NCBI GenBank assembly: GCA_964453115.1
Contig: CAYVRT010000010.1
Location: 40,134 to 104,133, forward strand
Direction of reading: 5' to 3'
Origin: JAIWNK01 sp964453115
GTDB lineage: Bacteria; Chloroflexota; Anaerolineae; Anaerolineales; Anaerolineaceae
Length of the DNA: 64,000 bases
Each line of letters starts with the position of its first letter. Positions within the stretch are counted from its first letter, which is position 1. The position numbers and the translations under genes were made by a program. The notes beneath the pieces were generated by a model. It worked only from the letters and a program-made list of their open reading frames with translations, had not been told where the DNA came from and ran no database searches. Positions 1 through 7,749 of the stretch are shown here, piece by piece.

Positions 1-265
1 CGATCCGCAGGTTTTGCTGTTGGATGAGCCGCATACCGGGTTGGACCAGGAGGCCTGCACAATGTTGGATGAAGTGCTGAGGCGGGTTGCGGCGCGCGGA
101 AGAACGGTGTTGATGACATCGCACGATTTGGTGCGTGTGCAAGCATTGGCGAACCGCTTTGATGTATTGAGCCGGGGGCGCATTTGCGCTTCGGCGCGGC
201 CTGCCGACCTGGGAACGGATGGATTGCTTGGGTTTTACCGGCAGGCGCTGGCGGGGGCAGGATGA
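1..265 (+). CDS. ccmA: Heme exporter ABC ATPase CcmA, C-terminal part
   Basis: This is the end of an ABC ATPase whose start lies before the window; the frame is open from base 2. The Walker B motif (VLLLDEPHTGLD), a D-loop and the H-loop (MTSHD) are visible. The first two thirds, with Walker A and the signature, are missing. The downstream neighbours are ccmB and ccmC, so this is inferred to be the ATPase of the CcmAB complex. In System I cytochrome c maturation that complex drives release of heme-loaded CcmE. The stop codon overlaps the ccmB start (ATGA, 262-265), so the genes are translationally coupled. The family call from the fragment alone would only be ABC ATPase; the context makes it CcmA. 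Confidence 0.85.
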   Translation, partial: DPQVLLLDEPHTGLDQEACTMLDEVLRRVAARGRTVLMTSHDLVRVQALANRFDVLSRGRICASARPADLGTDGLLGFYRQALAGAG

Positions 266-945
266 GCGGGCGTTGGCGTTTTGGGCGTGCGGTTGCGGCA
301 TTGGTCTGGAAGGACTTGCTGGCTGAATTGCGCAGTCGCGAGGTGCTTTCGGCGATGTTTGTCTTTGCATTGACGGTTGTGCTGGTGTTTAATTTTGCGC
401 TCGAGCTCAGCCCTCGCTTGCGGGCTGAGCTTTCGACCGGGGTTTTGTGGGTTAGCCTGGCGTTCGCTGGCACACTTGGCCTGAATCGTTCGTTGGCACA
501 AGAAAAGGAAAGTGGTTGTTGGGATGGTTTGCTGCTTGCGCCTATGGACCGGCTGGCAATTTTCTGTGGCAAAGTGCTGGCAAACTGGCTATTCCTGCTG
601 TTGGTGCTGCTGGTTGTGCTGCCGGTTTTGAGCATTCTCTATGACCCGCGTTTGTTGCGACCCGGGGTTTGGGGAGTGGTGTTGCTTGGCACACTGGGCT
701 ACACAATGGTGGGCACAATGCTGGCAAGCATGGCGGTACAGACCCGCACTCGCGATGTATTGCTACCCATCCTGCTTTTTCCGGTGTTGATTCCGGTGCT
801 TGTGGCTGGCGTTAAGGCGAGCAGTGCGCTGTTGCTTGGTCTGCCAAGGAGTGAATTGATGCCCTGGCTGATTGTATTGGCGGTGTATGATCTGGTCTTT
901 TTGGCGTTAACATTGTTCCTTTTTGATGCTATCATAGAGGAGTGA
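262..945 (+). CDS. ccmB: Heme exporter permease CcmB
   Basis: A protein of 227 aa with about six hydrophobic segments, the length and topology expected for CcmB, the membrane partner of CcmA in System I cytochrome c biogenesis. An N-terminal VWKDLLAELRSRE stretch is typical of the family. An earlier in-frame start (184) would extend it into ccmA. ATG 262, in an ATGA overlap with the ccmA stop, is the better start. The gene is followed after 2 bases by ccmC. Function is taken from family resemblance and operon order; it acts in the cytoplasmic membrane. Confidence 0.88.
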   Translation: MSGRWRFGRAVAALVWKDLLAELRSREVLSAMFVFALTVVLVFNFALELSPRLRAELSTGVLWVSLAFAGTLGLNRSLAQEKESGCWDGLLLAPMDRLAIFCGKVLANWLFLLLVLLVVLPVLSILYDPRLLRPGVWGVVLLGTLGYTMVGTMLASMAVQTRTRDVLLPILLFPVLIPVLVAGVKASSALLLGLPRSELMPWLIVLAVYDLVFLALTLFLFDAIIEE

Positions 946-947
946 GG

Positions 948-1634
948 ATGAGCAAACCGCTTGGATTGAAGATTCTGGATGGACTGACACTGCTGTTTTT
1001 GGGAACTGCGGCGGGGTTGGTGTTTTTCTATGCGCCATTGGAGGCGCAAATGGGTGCTGTGCAGAAGGTGTTTTATTTTCATGTTGCCGCCGGGTGGACG
1101 GGGATGCTGGGATTTTTGGTTGCGGCGGTGAGCAGCGCACTTTATTTGTCGCGCCGCGACCCACGTTGGGATTGCTTTAGCGTGGCTGGCGTGGAAATTG
1201 GTCTGGTATTCATGCTGATCAACATCGTTTCCGGTTCCATTTGGGCCTATCCAACCTGGAATACCTGGTGGACATGGGATGTGCGTTTGACGACGGCAAC
1301 CATCATGGAACTGATTTATCTGGCCTATGGCATTTTGCGGCAGGGTGTGGAGGACGCAGATCGGCGGCGAGGATTTGCGGCTGTTTATGCACTGTTGGGG
1401 TTTGTCAGTGTTCCGATTACATTTTTTTCGATCCGCTTGTTTAATTCAATTCATCCGGTTGTCATTCGTGGTGGGGATATGCCGGTAATCTCTTTCACGC
1501 CGGCGATGCAGGTGGTCTTTTTTGCCAGTTTGCTGGCTTTTTCGTTCGTTTTTGCTGACCTGTTCTGGCGCCGTTTGCGTTTGGCGCAGCTTGCAGAACG
1601 GGTGGAGGCGCTGAAGATGCGTATGGAGGAATGA
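948..1634 (+). CDS. ccmC: Cytochrome c biogenesis heme-handling protein CcmC
   Basis: A protein of 228 aa with six predicted membrane segments. It carries the tryptophan-rich WWD-type motif (WAYPTWNTWWTWDVRLT, residues 99-115). Two histidines, His45 (FYFHVAAGW) and His169 (NSIHPVV), flank it and correspond to the external heme ligands of CcmC. CcmC binds heme at the outer face of the membrane and loads it onto the chaperone CcmE. GTG 942 is a possible alternative start; ATG 948 is preferred because GAGGAGTGAG precedes it. ccmE, ccmF and ccmG are not in the window after it, so they are presumably elsewhere. Confidence 0.93.
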   Translation: MSKPLGLKILDGLTLLFLGTAAGLVFFYAPLEAQMGAVQKVFYFHVAAGWTGMLGFLVAAVSSALYLSRRDPRWDCFSVAGVEIGLVFMLINIVSGSIWAYPTWNTWWTWDVRLTTATIMELIYLAYGILRQGVEDADRRRGFAAVYALLGFVSVPITFFSIRLFNSIHPVVIRGGDMPVISFTPAMQVVFFASLLAFSFVFADLFWRRLRLAQLAERVEALKMRMEE

Positions 1635-1654
1635 CCTGTTTGAAAGGAGGAACA

Positions 1655-1816
1655 ATGTCAGTGCCGGATACACAGCTTTTTATGAATTTGGGCTATGGCT
1701 TCATTTTGGGGGTGATGGGGTTATATGTGCTGCGCTTGTGGTGGGTCGCCCGGCGGTTGCATCAGCAGGAGCTTGAACTACGGCAGTTATTGGAAGAAAA
1801 AGACCTGTCGGTTTGA
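1655..1816 (+). CDS. Small CcmD-like membrane protein
   Basis: A protein of 53 aa with one transmembrane helix (about residues 10-29), then a charged, probably helical tail rich in Gln, Glu and Leu. A strong Shine-Dalgarno (AAAGGAGG, 1643-1650) sits before ATG 1655. Size, topology and position directly after ccmC match CcmD, the small subunit that helps release holo-CcmE from the CcmABC complex. CcmD is poorly conserved in sequence, so the call rests on context. Confidence 0.7.
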   Translation: MSVPDTQLFMNLGYGFILGVMGLYVLRLWWVARRLHQQELELRQLLEEKDLSV

Positions 1817-1869
1817 TCAGGGAACTATTGGATGGGCTTGAGCGTCTTTGCAGGGAGAGGAGTTGTTCT

Positions 1870-3114
1870 ATGAAACACAGATTCTTTGTTTTTTTGAGCG
1901 TGGTTTTGCTCTTTTCGTTGGGGGCGTGCAGCAGCCTGTTGCCAGGGCCGCAGGTGGATACGGTTTCGACGCAGGTGCAGCAGACCGTTGTGGCGATGCT
2001 GACACAATCGGCATTTGAGACATTGATTGCACCAACGCAGCCGGGAAATTTGCCAACAGAGGCCAACACTGCTCTACCGGGGCAGCCAACCGAGACGCCC
2101 TGGGTGGTGACGGCCACATCTTTGCCGCCAACAGCAACGCCTTTGCCACCAACGGCAACGCTGCCTCCCCCGACGCCACAGGCAACCTTTACCTGGACGC
2201 CGACCTTCACCGCGATGCCAACTGCAACACCGCAGCCGACACAGGTGCCTTGTAACTGGTTGCAATTTGTTTCCGATGTCACCATTCCAGATGGCACAAC
2301 GATCCAACCAGGTACATCCTTTGTCAAGACCTGGCGCATTCGCAATGCGGGTTCTTGCCCCTGGACAAGCGGCTATGCATTGGTATTTGCCAGCGGTGAT
2401 GCGATGGGCGGCCCGGCTTCGGTGACTTTGACAACCACAGTCAACCCTGGTAGCACGGTGGACCTTTCGGTGACGCTGATTGGCCCTTCGCAATCGGGCG
2501 ACTACACGGGGAATTGGAAGATGCGCACGGCTTCGGGTGCCATTTTTGGTGGTGGCGCAACTGCCGACAAGCCGTTTTGGGTCAAAATCAAAGTGCCAGC
2601 AGCAGCAACGCCCAGCCCGAATCAACCATTTGTGCTGATTGATAATTACTGTGCGGCGGAATGGCGCACCAACATTGGCGTCATCACCTGTCCGCAGCAG
2701 GAAGGCGCAAGCGGATCGGTGGTTCGGGTAAACAACCCCAAGCTGGAAGGCGGCTATGAGGATAATGAACCGGCGATTGTTGTCATGCCAGCCAGCGGGG
2801 ATGGTGGTATGATCCAGGGCAAGTTCCCGCCCTTCATTGTCAAGACGGGCGACCGTTTCCGTGTGGTGGCGGGTTGCATGGATAAAAGCTCGGCCTGCAA
2901 TGCACTGGTGCAAATCAATTACAGCATTGGTGGTGGAGCAGTGCAAAACCTGGCGACCTGGACAGAAACATCGGACGGTAATTTCTACCGGGCTGATATT
3001 GACCTGAGTTCATTCAATGGTCAATCGGTACAGTTCTACCTGGTAGTTTATAACAATAGCAATTCGACCGATGACCGTATTTTCTGGCTGTATCCGCATG
3101 TCTACCGGCCCTAG
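1870..3114 (+). CDS. Secreted lipoprotein with Thr/Pro stalk and NBR1-like Ig domain
   Basis: A protein of 414 aa. The signal peptide ends in a lipobox (SLGAC, Cys20). A Thr/Pro-rich linker follows (about residues 60-125). Then comes a domain of about 110 residues with the pattern of the Ig-like domain named after NBR1: CNWLQFVSDVTIPDGT, TWRIRNAGSCPW and GDYTGNWKM. A second uncharacterised beta-rich domain fills the C-terminus (about 245-414). ATG 1870 was chosen over an upstream in-frame start at 1813 because the signal peptide starts there and GGGAGAGG precedes it. The protein is surface-anchored with no predicted catalytic residues; its binding partner is unknown. It follows ccmD by 53 bases and ends before a strong terminator, so it may be the last gene of the ccm transcript. 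Confidence 0.75.
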   Translation: MKHRFFVFLSVVLLFSLGACSSLLPGPQVDTVSTQVQQTVVAMLTQSAFETLIAPTQPGNLPTEANTALPGQPTETPWVVTATSLPPTATPLPPTATLPPPTPQATFTWTPTFTAMPTATPQPTQVPCNWLQFVSDVTIPDGTTIQPGTSFVKTWRIRNAGSCPWTSGYALVFASGDAMGGPASVTLTTTVNPGSTVDLSVTLIGPSQSGDYTGNWKMRTASGAIFGGGATADKPFWVKIKVPAAATPSPNQPFVLIDNYCAAEWRTNIGVITCPQQEGASGSVVRVNNPKLEGGYEDNEPAIVVMPASGDGGMIQGKFPPFIVKTGDRFRVVAGCMDKSSACNALVQINYSIGGGAVQNLATWTETSDGNFYRADIDLSSFNGQSVQFYLVVYNNSNSTDDRIFWLYPHVYRP

Positions 3115-3129
3115 TTTCGTGTGAGATGA

Positions 3130-3165
3130 GAGGCGGTGTTTTGCTCAGGCAAAACACCGCCTTTT
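3130..3165 (+). terminator. Rho-independent terminator
   Basis: A near-perfect hairpin with arms GGCGGTGTTTTGC and GCAAAACACCGCC and a TCAG loop, followed directly by TTTT. It closes the transcript that ends with the lipoprotein at 1870-3114. Confidence 0.9.
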
Positions 3166-3171
3166 CTTCGC

Positions 3172-3200
3172 TTGACAGGGCTTTTATTCGGTTGTATAGT
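3172..3200 (+). promoter_or_regulatory. Sigma-70-type promoter
   Basis: TTGACA (3172-3177), a 17-base spacer, then TATAGT (3195-3200). It sits just after the terminator and 44 bases before the start of the repeat protein at 3244, whose Shine-Dalgarno GGAGGAGG is also strong. The pair suggests a highly expressed exported protein. Confidence 0.85.
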
Positions 3201-3243
3201 CGAATCAAAATCCGTTCTTTGATTTTTTGGAGGAGGTATTTCG

Positions 3244-4272
3244 ATGTCAAGGCACACAGTTTCGATGGCCTGGCGGTTGCTATTTGCAGCTGCATTGGTG
3301 CTGGCCTTGGGCGCAGCACTGCCGCTTCCGGTTCAGGCTGGAGGGCCAACAACGGCAATCCCAACTTTCAGCATTCTCACTGTGGTTCCCAATCAAACAG
3401 TAACGATTCAGACGGCTAATTTTCCTCCGAATCAGACGTTCACGGTGCGGATGGGGGACTATGGGACATATGGCATTGGCGGATATGTGGTTGGCAGTTT
3501 GAGCAGCGGGACGGGTGGCACGTTGCAGGCAACCTTTAGCATTCCCTCACAGCTAAAGGACAAGGCAATGATTGCGATTCGAGCAGATGGTAATTTGGGC
3601 TACTATGCGTTCAACTGGTTCTATAATAACAATGTTGCTATGCCGTCTCAGCCTGGTTATTCGGGGTATCCGACGTTCAATATTCTGAGCGTGGTGCGGG
3701 ATGAAAAAGTGACCATCAAGACCTATAACTTGCCGCCCAATCAAACCTTTACGGTGCGGATGGGTGCGTATGGCAGCTATGCCAAAGGTGGGCCGGTGAT
3801 TGGCACTTTCGATTCCGGAAGTGGCGGCACTCAGGAACAGACCTACACCATTCCGGACGGGGTGAAAGGGGGGTATCAGATTGCCATCCGTATGGATAGC
3901 AATTTGGGATATTATGCATTCAACTGGTTCTATAATCAGACAACGGATGGTTCGATGCCCATCACGCCGCCGACTGGCTATCTGGGGTACCCGACCTTTA
4001 GCGTTTTGGCGGTGGTGCGCGATGCAACGGTGACAATTCAGACGAAAAATCTGCCGCCGAATCAGACATTTACGGTGCGCATGGCGGGCTATGGAACCTA
4101 TGGGCTGGGTGGTCCGGTAGTGGCAACGTTTGAATCGGGGGCAGGCGGCGCTCAGCAACAAACGTACACCATTCCTGATGGCTTCAAAGGCAGCGACCGA
4201 ATTGCCATTCGAATGGATAGCAATTTGGGCTATTATGCGTATAATTGGTTCTACAATCAAACAACGCCATAA
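3244..4272 (+). CDS. Secreted protein with three ~98-residue repeats
   Basis: A protein of 342 aa with a classical signal peptide (cleavage near Ala32) and no lipobox. The mature part consists of three homologous modules at about residues 38-133, 139-236 and 243-340. Each opens with YPTF(S/N)(I/V)L and a VTI strand, has PPNQTFTVRMG in the middle and ends with LGYYA(F/Y)NWFYN. I do not recognise the module as a named family; it looks like an all-beta, Ig-like fold of the kind common in Chloroflexota surface proteins. No catalytic motif is visible. It has its own strong promoter. The next gene starts 13 bases after its stop, so the two are probably co-transcribed. Confidence 0.8.
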   Translation: MSRHTVSMAWRLLFAAALVLALGAALPLPVQAGGPTTAIPTFSILTVVPNQTVTIQTANFPPNQTFTVRMGDYGTYGIGGYVVGSLSSGTGGTLQATFSIPSQLKDKAMIAIRADGNLGYYAFNWFYNNNVAMPSQPGYSGYPTFNILSVVRDEKVTIKTYNLPPNQTFTVRMGAYGSYAKGGPVIGTFDSGSGGTQEQTYTIPDGVKGGYQIAIRMDSNLGYYAFNWFYNQTTDGSMPITPPTGYLGYPTFSVLAVVRDATVTIQTKNLPPNQTFTVRMAGYGTYGLGGPVVATFESGAGGAQQQTYTIPDGFKGSDRIAIRMDSNLGYYAYNWFYNQTTP

Positions 4273-4285
4273 AAAGGATCACTTT

Positions 4286-4870
4286 GTGAAAAATCGAACA
4301 ATTGCGACATTGGTTCTGTTGGGCTTGCTGCTGAATGGTTGTGCGGCTTTTTTGAGTCAGACCCAAACGCCAACCGAGGTGAGTGGGCCGCCTGTGCCGC
4401 TACCTGATCAGACGCCGCCGAATATCGAGGCCATTGTCCCGGTCTATCCAACCGCAACCTTCGAGGCCCAATCCATGGCGGTTGAGTCGCCTGTGGTTGT
4501 TGCGCCGCCGGCTCAGACGGAAACGCTTGCACAGCCGATGGTTGTTCCTGCGGCCTATCCGCAGACGGCGGAAGAAGTGGTGGATGCTTTTCTGGTTGCC
4601 TATGCGGAGGGTGAGCATCGGCAGATGCAAACTTACCTCAGTCAGCAGCAATTGACGAATTTGCCGGCCAGCGGTGCGCCGGGCATGGCGCAATTGAATG
4701 GAGAACTGGATGGGTTTTTGATTCAGTCGGGCTCGGTCTCGCTCAACCCACCCAATGCGGTGGTGGTGGTGATGCTGAACTTGAATGGCGGGCAGACGAT
4801 TCGGGTCTTCCAATTGGTGCAGGAGAATGGCGTGTGGAAGATTGAGTCGGTGGATATTGCTCGCGGCTAG
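4286..4870 (+). CDS. Small lipoprotein of unknown function
   Basis: A protein of 194 aa with a GTG start at 4286, chosen because the signal peptide starts there and AAAAAGGA lies 8 bases upstream. The lipobox is LLNGC (Cys19). A Pro/Thr/Gln-rich linker is followed by a domain of about 100 residues. That domain begins with a helix (EEVVDAFLVAYAEGEH) and ends in alternating beta strands (VWKIESVDIA), the layout of NTF2-like or lumenal pseudo-enzyme domains; this is only a structural impression. Its stop codon overlaps that of the convergent folKP gene. Confidence 0.65.
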   Translation: MKNRTIATLVLLGLLLNGCAAFLSQTQTPTEVSGPPVPLPDQTPPNIEAIVPVYPTATFEAQSMAVESPVVVAPPAQTETLAQPMVVPAAYPQTAEEVVDAFLVAYAEGEHRQMQTYLSQQQLTNLPASGAPGMAQLNGELDGFLIQSGSVSLNPPNAVVVVMLNLNGGQTIRVFQLVQENGVWKIESVDIARG

Positions 4871-6207
4871 TGTTGCAAAATTGAATCGGTCAGGCGCGCG
4901 GCGCGGGCAACAGCGGACACATCGTGGACGCGCAGGATGTCGGCGCCGCGTTCGATTCCCAGTACGCAGGCAGCCAGGGTGCCTTCCACGCGTTCGGCGG
5001 GCGGCAGGTTGAGCGTGTAGCCAATGAACGATTTGCGTGAGGGGCCGAGCAGCAACGGGTAGCCCAGGGAGCGGATTTCATCGAGCCGACGCAGCAATTC
5101 CAGGTTTTGGGCAACGGTTTTGCCGAAACCGATTCCGGGGTCGAGGATGATGTGTGCATCGGGAATGCCGGCCTGATGCGCCAGTGCAACGCTTTTCAGC
5201 AGTTCGGCGCGCACATCATCGAGCAGGCTGGTATATTCAACACCTACATAGCGCCCGCCCAGACGGTTTTGTAACTCGGCGGTAGCAGGTTGACTGCGAT
5301 TGTGCATCAGCACAACCGGCACGCCGGCGCGGGCAATCACCTCAGCCAGGGTGGGGTCGGCGCGCAGCCCCCACACATCGTTGACCCAGTGAACGCCCGC
5401 GCGCAGGGCGGCCTGCGCGACGCTGGCCTTACAGGTATCAATGGAGAGCAACACATCAGGACCGGCGCGGTGCAGGGCTTCGAGGATGGGCAGGACGCGT
5501 TGCTGTTCTTCCTCGGCACTGATTTGTTGCGCACCGGGGCGGGTGCTTTCGCCGCCAATATCCAGAATATCGGCGCCAGCGGCAGCAAATTGCCAGGCCT
5601 GGTCGAGCGTGGCGGCAATCACATCTTGCTTGTCAAGCAAGCCATCCCCTGAGAAGCTGTCGGGGGTGATGTTGAGAATGCCCATGATGAAAGTGCGGCA
5701 GCCCCAGGGCAGGGGGGGGGTGGGAAGTTCGCTGGCGTGTACGCTGCTGCAATCCAGTCCCTGGCATAATTCTTGCACTGTTTGTTCCAGACGTGGGTGA
5801 ATCAGGGCCGGGGCCAGGTCAGCAAGCGGGACGAGGACAAAAGCGCGTTCGTGCAGGCGTGGGTGTGGCAGGCAGAGTTCGGGGGTATCGAGGATCTGAT
5901 CGGCGTAGAAAAGAATATCTATATCAATACAACGCGGGCCATAGCGAACAGAGGGTTGCCGTCCAAGCTGGGTTTCAAGCTGTTTGACAAAACGCAGCAA
6001 GGCCTGTGGCTCCATTTCGGTGCGTGCGCGCAACACCTGATTATAGAAGGGCGGCTGATCGGTATAGCCCCAGGGTTCGGTTTCGTAGATGGGTGAGATT
6101 CGCTCAATCAGCACTTGTGGTGATAGGGCGCGGCAGGCTGCTTGTAGGTTGGCTGCCCGATTGCCCAGATTGCTGCCAAGAGCAAGATAGATGCGTTGCC
6201 AGCTCAT
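4867..6207 (-). CDS. folKP: Bifunctional HPPK-DHPS (FolK-FolP fusion)
   Basis: A protein of 446 aa with two folate-biosynthesis domains. Residues 1-135 are 6-hydroxymethyl-dihydropterin pyrophosphokinase: ALGSNLGNR, RYGPRCIDIDILFY at 88-101 and LPHPRLHERAFVLVPL at 113-128. Residues 170-446 are dihydropteroate synthase: NITPDSFSGDG at 179, the DIGGESTRPGA loop, the HNR motif, LDPGIGFGKT and SRKSF. Together they pyrophosphorylate hydroxymethyl-dihydropterin and condense it with p-aminobenzoate. It is the last gene of the minus-strand operon that starts at 8999. Its ATG overlaps the stop of the upstream 164-aa gene (ATGA). No FolB domain is fused. Confidence 0.95.
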   Translation of the reverse strand: MSWQRIYLALGSNLGNRAANLQAACRALSPQVLIERISPIYETEPWGYTDQPPFYNQVLRARTEMEPQALLRFVKQLETQLGRQPSVRYGPRCIDIDILFYADQILDTPELCLPHPRLHERAFVLVPLADLAPALIHPRLEQTVQELCQGLDCSSVHASELPTPPLPWGCRTFIMGILNITPDSFSGDGLLDKQDVIAATLDQAWQFAAAGADILDIGGESTRPGAQQISAEEEQQRVLPILEALHRAGPDVLLSIDTCKASVAQAALRAGVHWVNDVWGLRADPTLAEVIARAGVPVVLMHNRSQPATAELQNRLGGRYVGVEYTSLLDDVRAELLKSVALAHQAGIPDAHIILDPGIGFGKTVAQNLELLRRLDEIRSLGYPLLLGPSRKSFIGYTLNLPPAERVEGTLAACVLGIERGADILRVHDVSAVARAARLTDSILQH

Positions 6208-6698
6208 AGAACCTCCAGATAGGTGAACAGGGCGGGGTGGAAGGAGAGGGAACCGGATTTCTGGTCTGCAATCGCCTGATGCAGGGGCAGCAGCAGGCCG
6301 GATCTGGATAAACTTTCGGTGGGTGTTTCGGTTTCGGTGTGCAGGCGTGCCTGGGGCAGCAGGTTGCGCCGCCCTGCTGCGCTTGGGCTGCCGAGCAGGG
6401 CAGCTGTACAGGGCTGATGGGGGTCAAGTTGTTCGATAATTAGCAGCAATTCGGGGTCATTGCGTTGCACACTGCTGATTAGCAGGTTGAGTAGCCGTTG
6501 GGCGGCTGGTTGTTGCACGGGCCATGCGTAACAGGCAGCGGGTGTTGGCAGCTCTTCGGGGAGGGAGATATTGCCAATTTGATGGCGTTCGAGAATCCAT
6601 TGTGGTTGAATACCGGCGCGGTGCATAGCCTGGCTAAGGGCATCAGACAGTTCGGCGGTTGGAGCGGATGTGCTGAGGAGCCAATAGGTTTCGCTCAT
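6204..6698 (-). CDS. Conserved-context protein of unknown function (164 aa)
   Basis: A 164-aa soluble protein with no signal peptide or membrane segment. ATG 6698 was chosen because it lies 1 base after the stop of the homoserine dehydrogenase gene; the longer reading frame to 6926 would run inside that gene. The middle part (AACYAWPVQQPAAQRLLNLL, then a DPELLLIIEQLD strand-helix) vaguely recalls half of a thiolase-type fold, but no catalytic Cys/His pair is evident. It is tightly packed between hom and folKP, which suggests real co-expression. I assign no function. Confidence 0.6.
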   Translation of the reverse strand: MSETYWLLSTSAPTAELSDALSQAMHRAGIQPQWILERHQIGNISLPEELPTPAACYAWPVQQPAAQRLLNLLISSVQRNDPELLLIIEQLDPHQPCTAALLGSPSAAGRRNLLPQARLHTETETPTESLSRSGLLLPLHQAIADQKSGSLSFHPALFTYLEVL

Positions 6699-6699
6699 T

Positions 6700-7734
6700 T
6701 CAGGCTCCGCGCAGGGCATTGAGTAAGTCGGCCAGCAGGCCATAGGCGGTTGTTTCGGGCCCGGGGTTAGATTCAAGGATGCCAAGCCCCGGCAGCACAT
6801 CGCTTTGGAACTGGACGAAGGAACTGGTGCCTTGCACGCTGTAGAGTGGGGAGTCTGGGCCGATTTGCTCGGGTGCGACGCGGGCGTAGAGCAATTGCCC
6901 ACCCTTTCGGCGGGCGGAACAAACAAGTTTCCAGCGTTGACCGGTCTGGCGGGCAGCGCTCAGCTGATCGGGGGTCAGGTCACGGATGCCCTGGCGCTCG
7001 ACCTGCTGCGGGGTGAGGGGGATGCCAAAGAGGACGGTGGAGAGTGCGGCGACCTTGATGGCAGCATCCCAGCCATCTACATCGGCGCTGGGGTCAGTTT
7101 CGGTGATGCCGATGGACTGCGCATAGGCAATGGCTTCGGCGTAGGTTTTGCCGTTTTCCATCTGTTCAAGCAGCAAATTGGTGCAAGAGTTAAGGATGCC
7201 ATGAAAGCCGAACAGTTCAGCGGCGGGCAGGGGGCCGCGAAAGAGGGAGAAGATCGGGGCGCCATCCATGACGGCTGATTCGAACAAGAAGCGCCGCCCG
7301 CGTGCTTCAGCCATGGCACTGAGCTGTGCGTGGCCAAAGACGACCGGGCCTTTGTTGGCGGTAATGGCGTGCATACCTTTTTCAAGCCCGGTTTTCAGGT
7401 AGGTGATGGCGGGCTGCCCATTGCTGCGGTTGACGGGCGTGTTTTCGAGCAGCACTTGTGCTGGGCAGGCATAGATGAATTCTTCCTCATTGGGTGGTGT
7501 GGAGACGCTAGAAAGAATGTGTAGCGGCAGGCCATCTTCAGATATTTCAATCGCACGGCTCAGGTTGATGCCGCCCGGGTCTATGGCACGTCCATGTCGG
7601 GCAGTGAGGATGCCGGTGACGGAAAAATGCAGCCCGAACATTTCTTCCAGACTTTTTTGTTTTCGCAGCAGCAACCGGGCAAAGGCTCGCCCAACATTGC
7701 CAAAACCAATCAGACAGAGGGTGACAGTACGCAT
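6700..7734 (-). CDS. hom: Homoserine dehydrogenase (no ACT domain)
   Basis: A protein of 344 aa. It has an N-terminal Rossmann motif (LIGFGNVGRAFARLLL), the substrate domain with ITANKGPV, SAVMDGAP and ILNSCTNLLLEQM, and the EADPSxDVDGxDAA-type region (TETDPSADVDGWDAA). It reduces aspartate semialdehyde to homoserine for threonine and methionine synthesis. It stops before the C-terminal ACT regulatory domain found in about 430-aa homologues, so it is probably not feedback-regulated by threonine binding to itself. ATG 7734 has GAAGGAG six bases upstream and is preferred over TTG 7749. It is embedded between an SCO1664-family gene and an unknown gene in one operon. Confidence 0.92.
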   Translation of the reverse strand: MRTVTLCLIGFGNVGRAFARLLLRKQKSLEEMFGLHFSVTGILTARHGRAIDPGGINLSRAIEISEDGLPLHILSSVSTPPNEEEFIYACPAQVLLENTPVNRSNGQPAITYLKTGLEKGMHAITANKGPVVFGHAQLSAMAEARGRRFLFESAVMDGAPIFSLFRGPLPAAELFGFHGILNSCTNLLLEQMENGKTYAEAIAYAQSIGITETDPSADVDGWDAAIKVAALSTVLFGIPLTPQQVERQGIRDLTPDQLSAARQTGQRWKLVCSARRKGGQLLYARVAPEQIGPDSPLYSVQGTSSFVQFQSDVLPGLGILESNPGPETTAYGLLADLLNALRGA

Positions 7735-7749
7735 GGGAAACTCCTTCAA

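Noticed and set aside
14..265. Small complete protein starting at base 14
   Set aside because: It is the C-terminal part of an ABC ATPase whose frame is open to the window edge.
1701..2345. Long minus-strand frame rich in Val-Gly
   Set aside because: It mirrors the Thr/Pro-rich linker codons of the lipoprotein at 1870-3114; no start signal or family.
2074..2946. 290-codon minus-strand frame
   Set aside because: Shadow of the NBR1-like lipoprotein gene; composition (Cys, Arg, His rich) is unlike real proteins.
3370..4260. Repeats at 3.4-4.3 kb as a CRISPR or tandem DNA repeat
   Set aside because: Periodicity of about 300 bases follows codons and codes for homologous protein modules; no short palindromic repeat with unique spacers.
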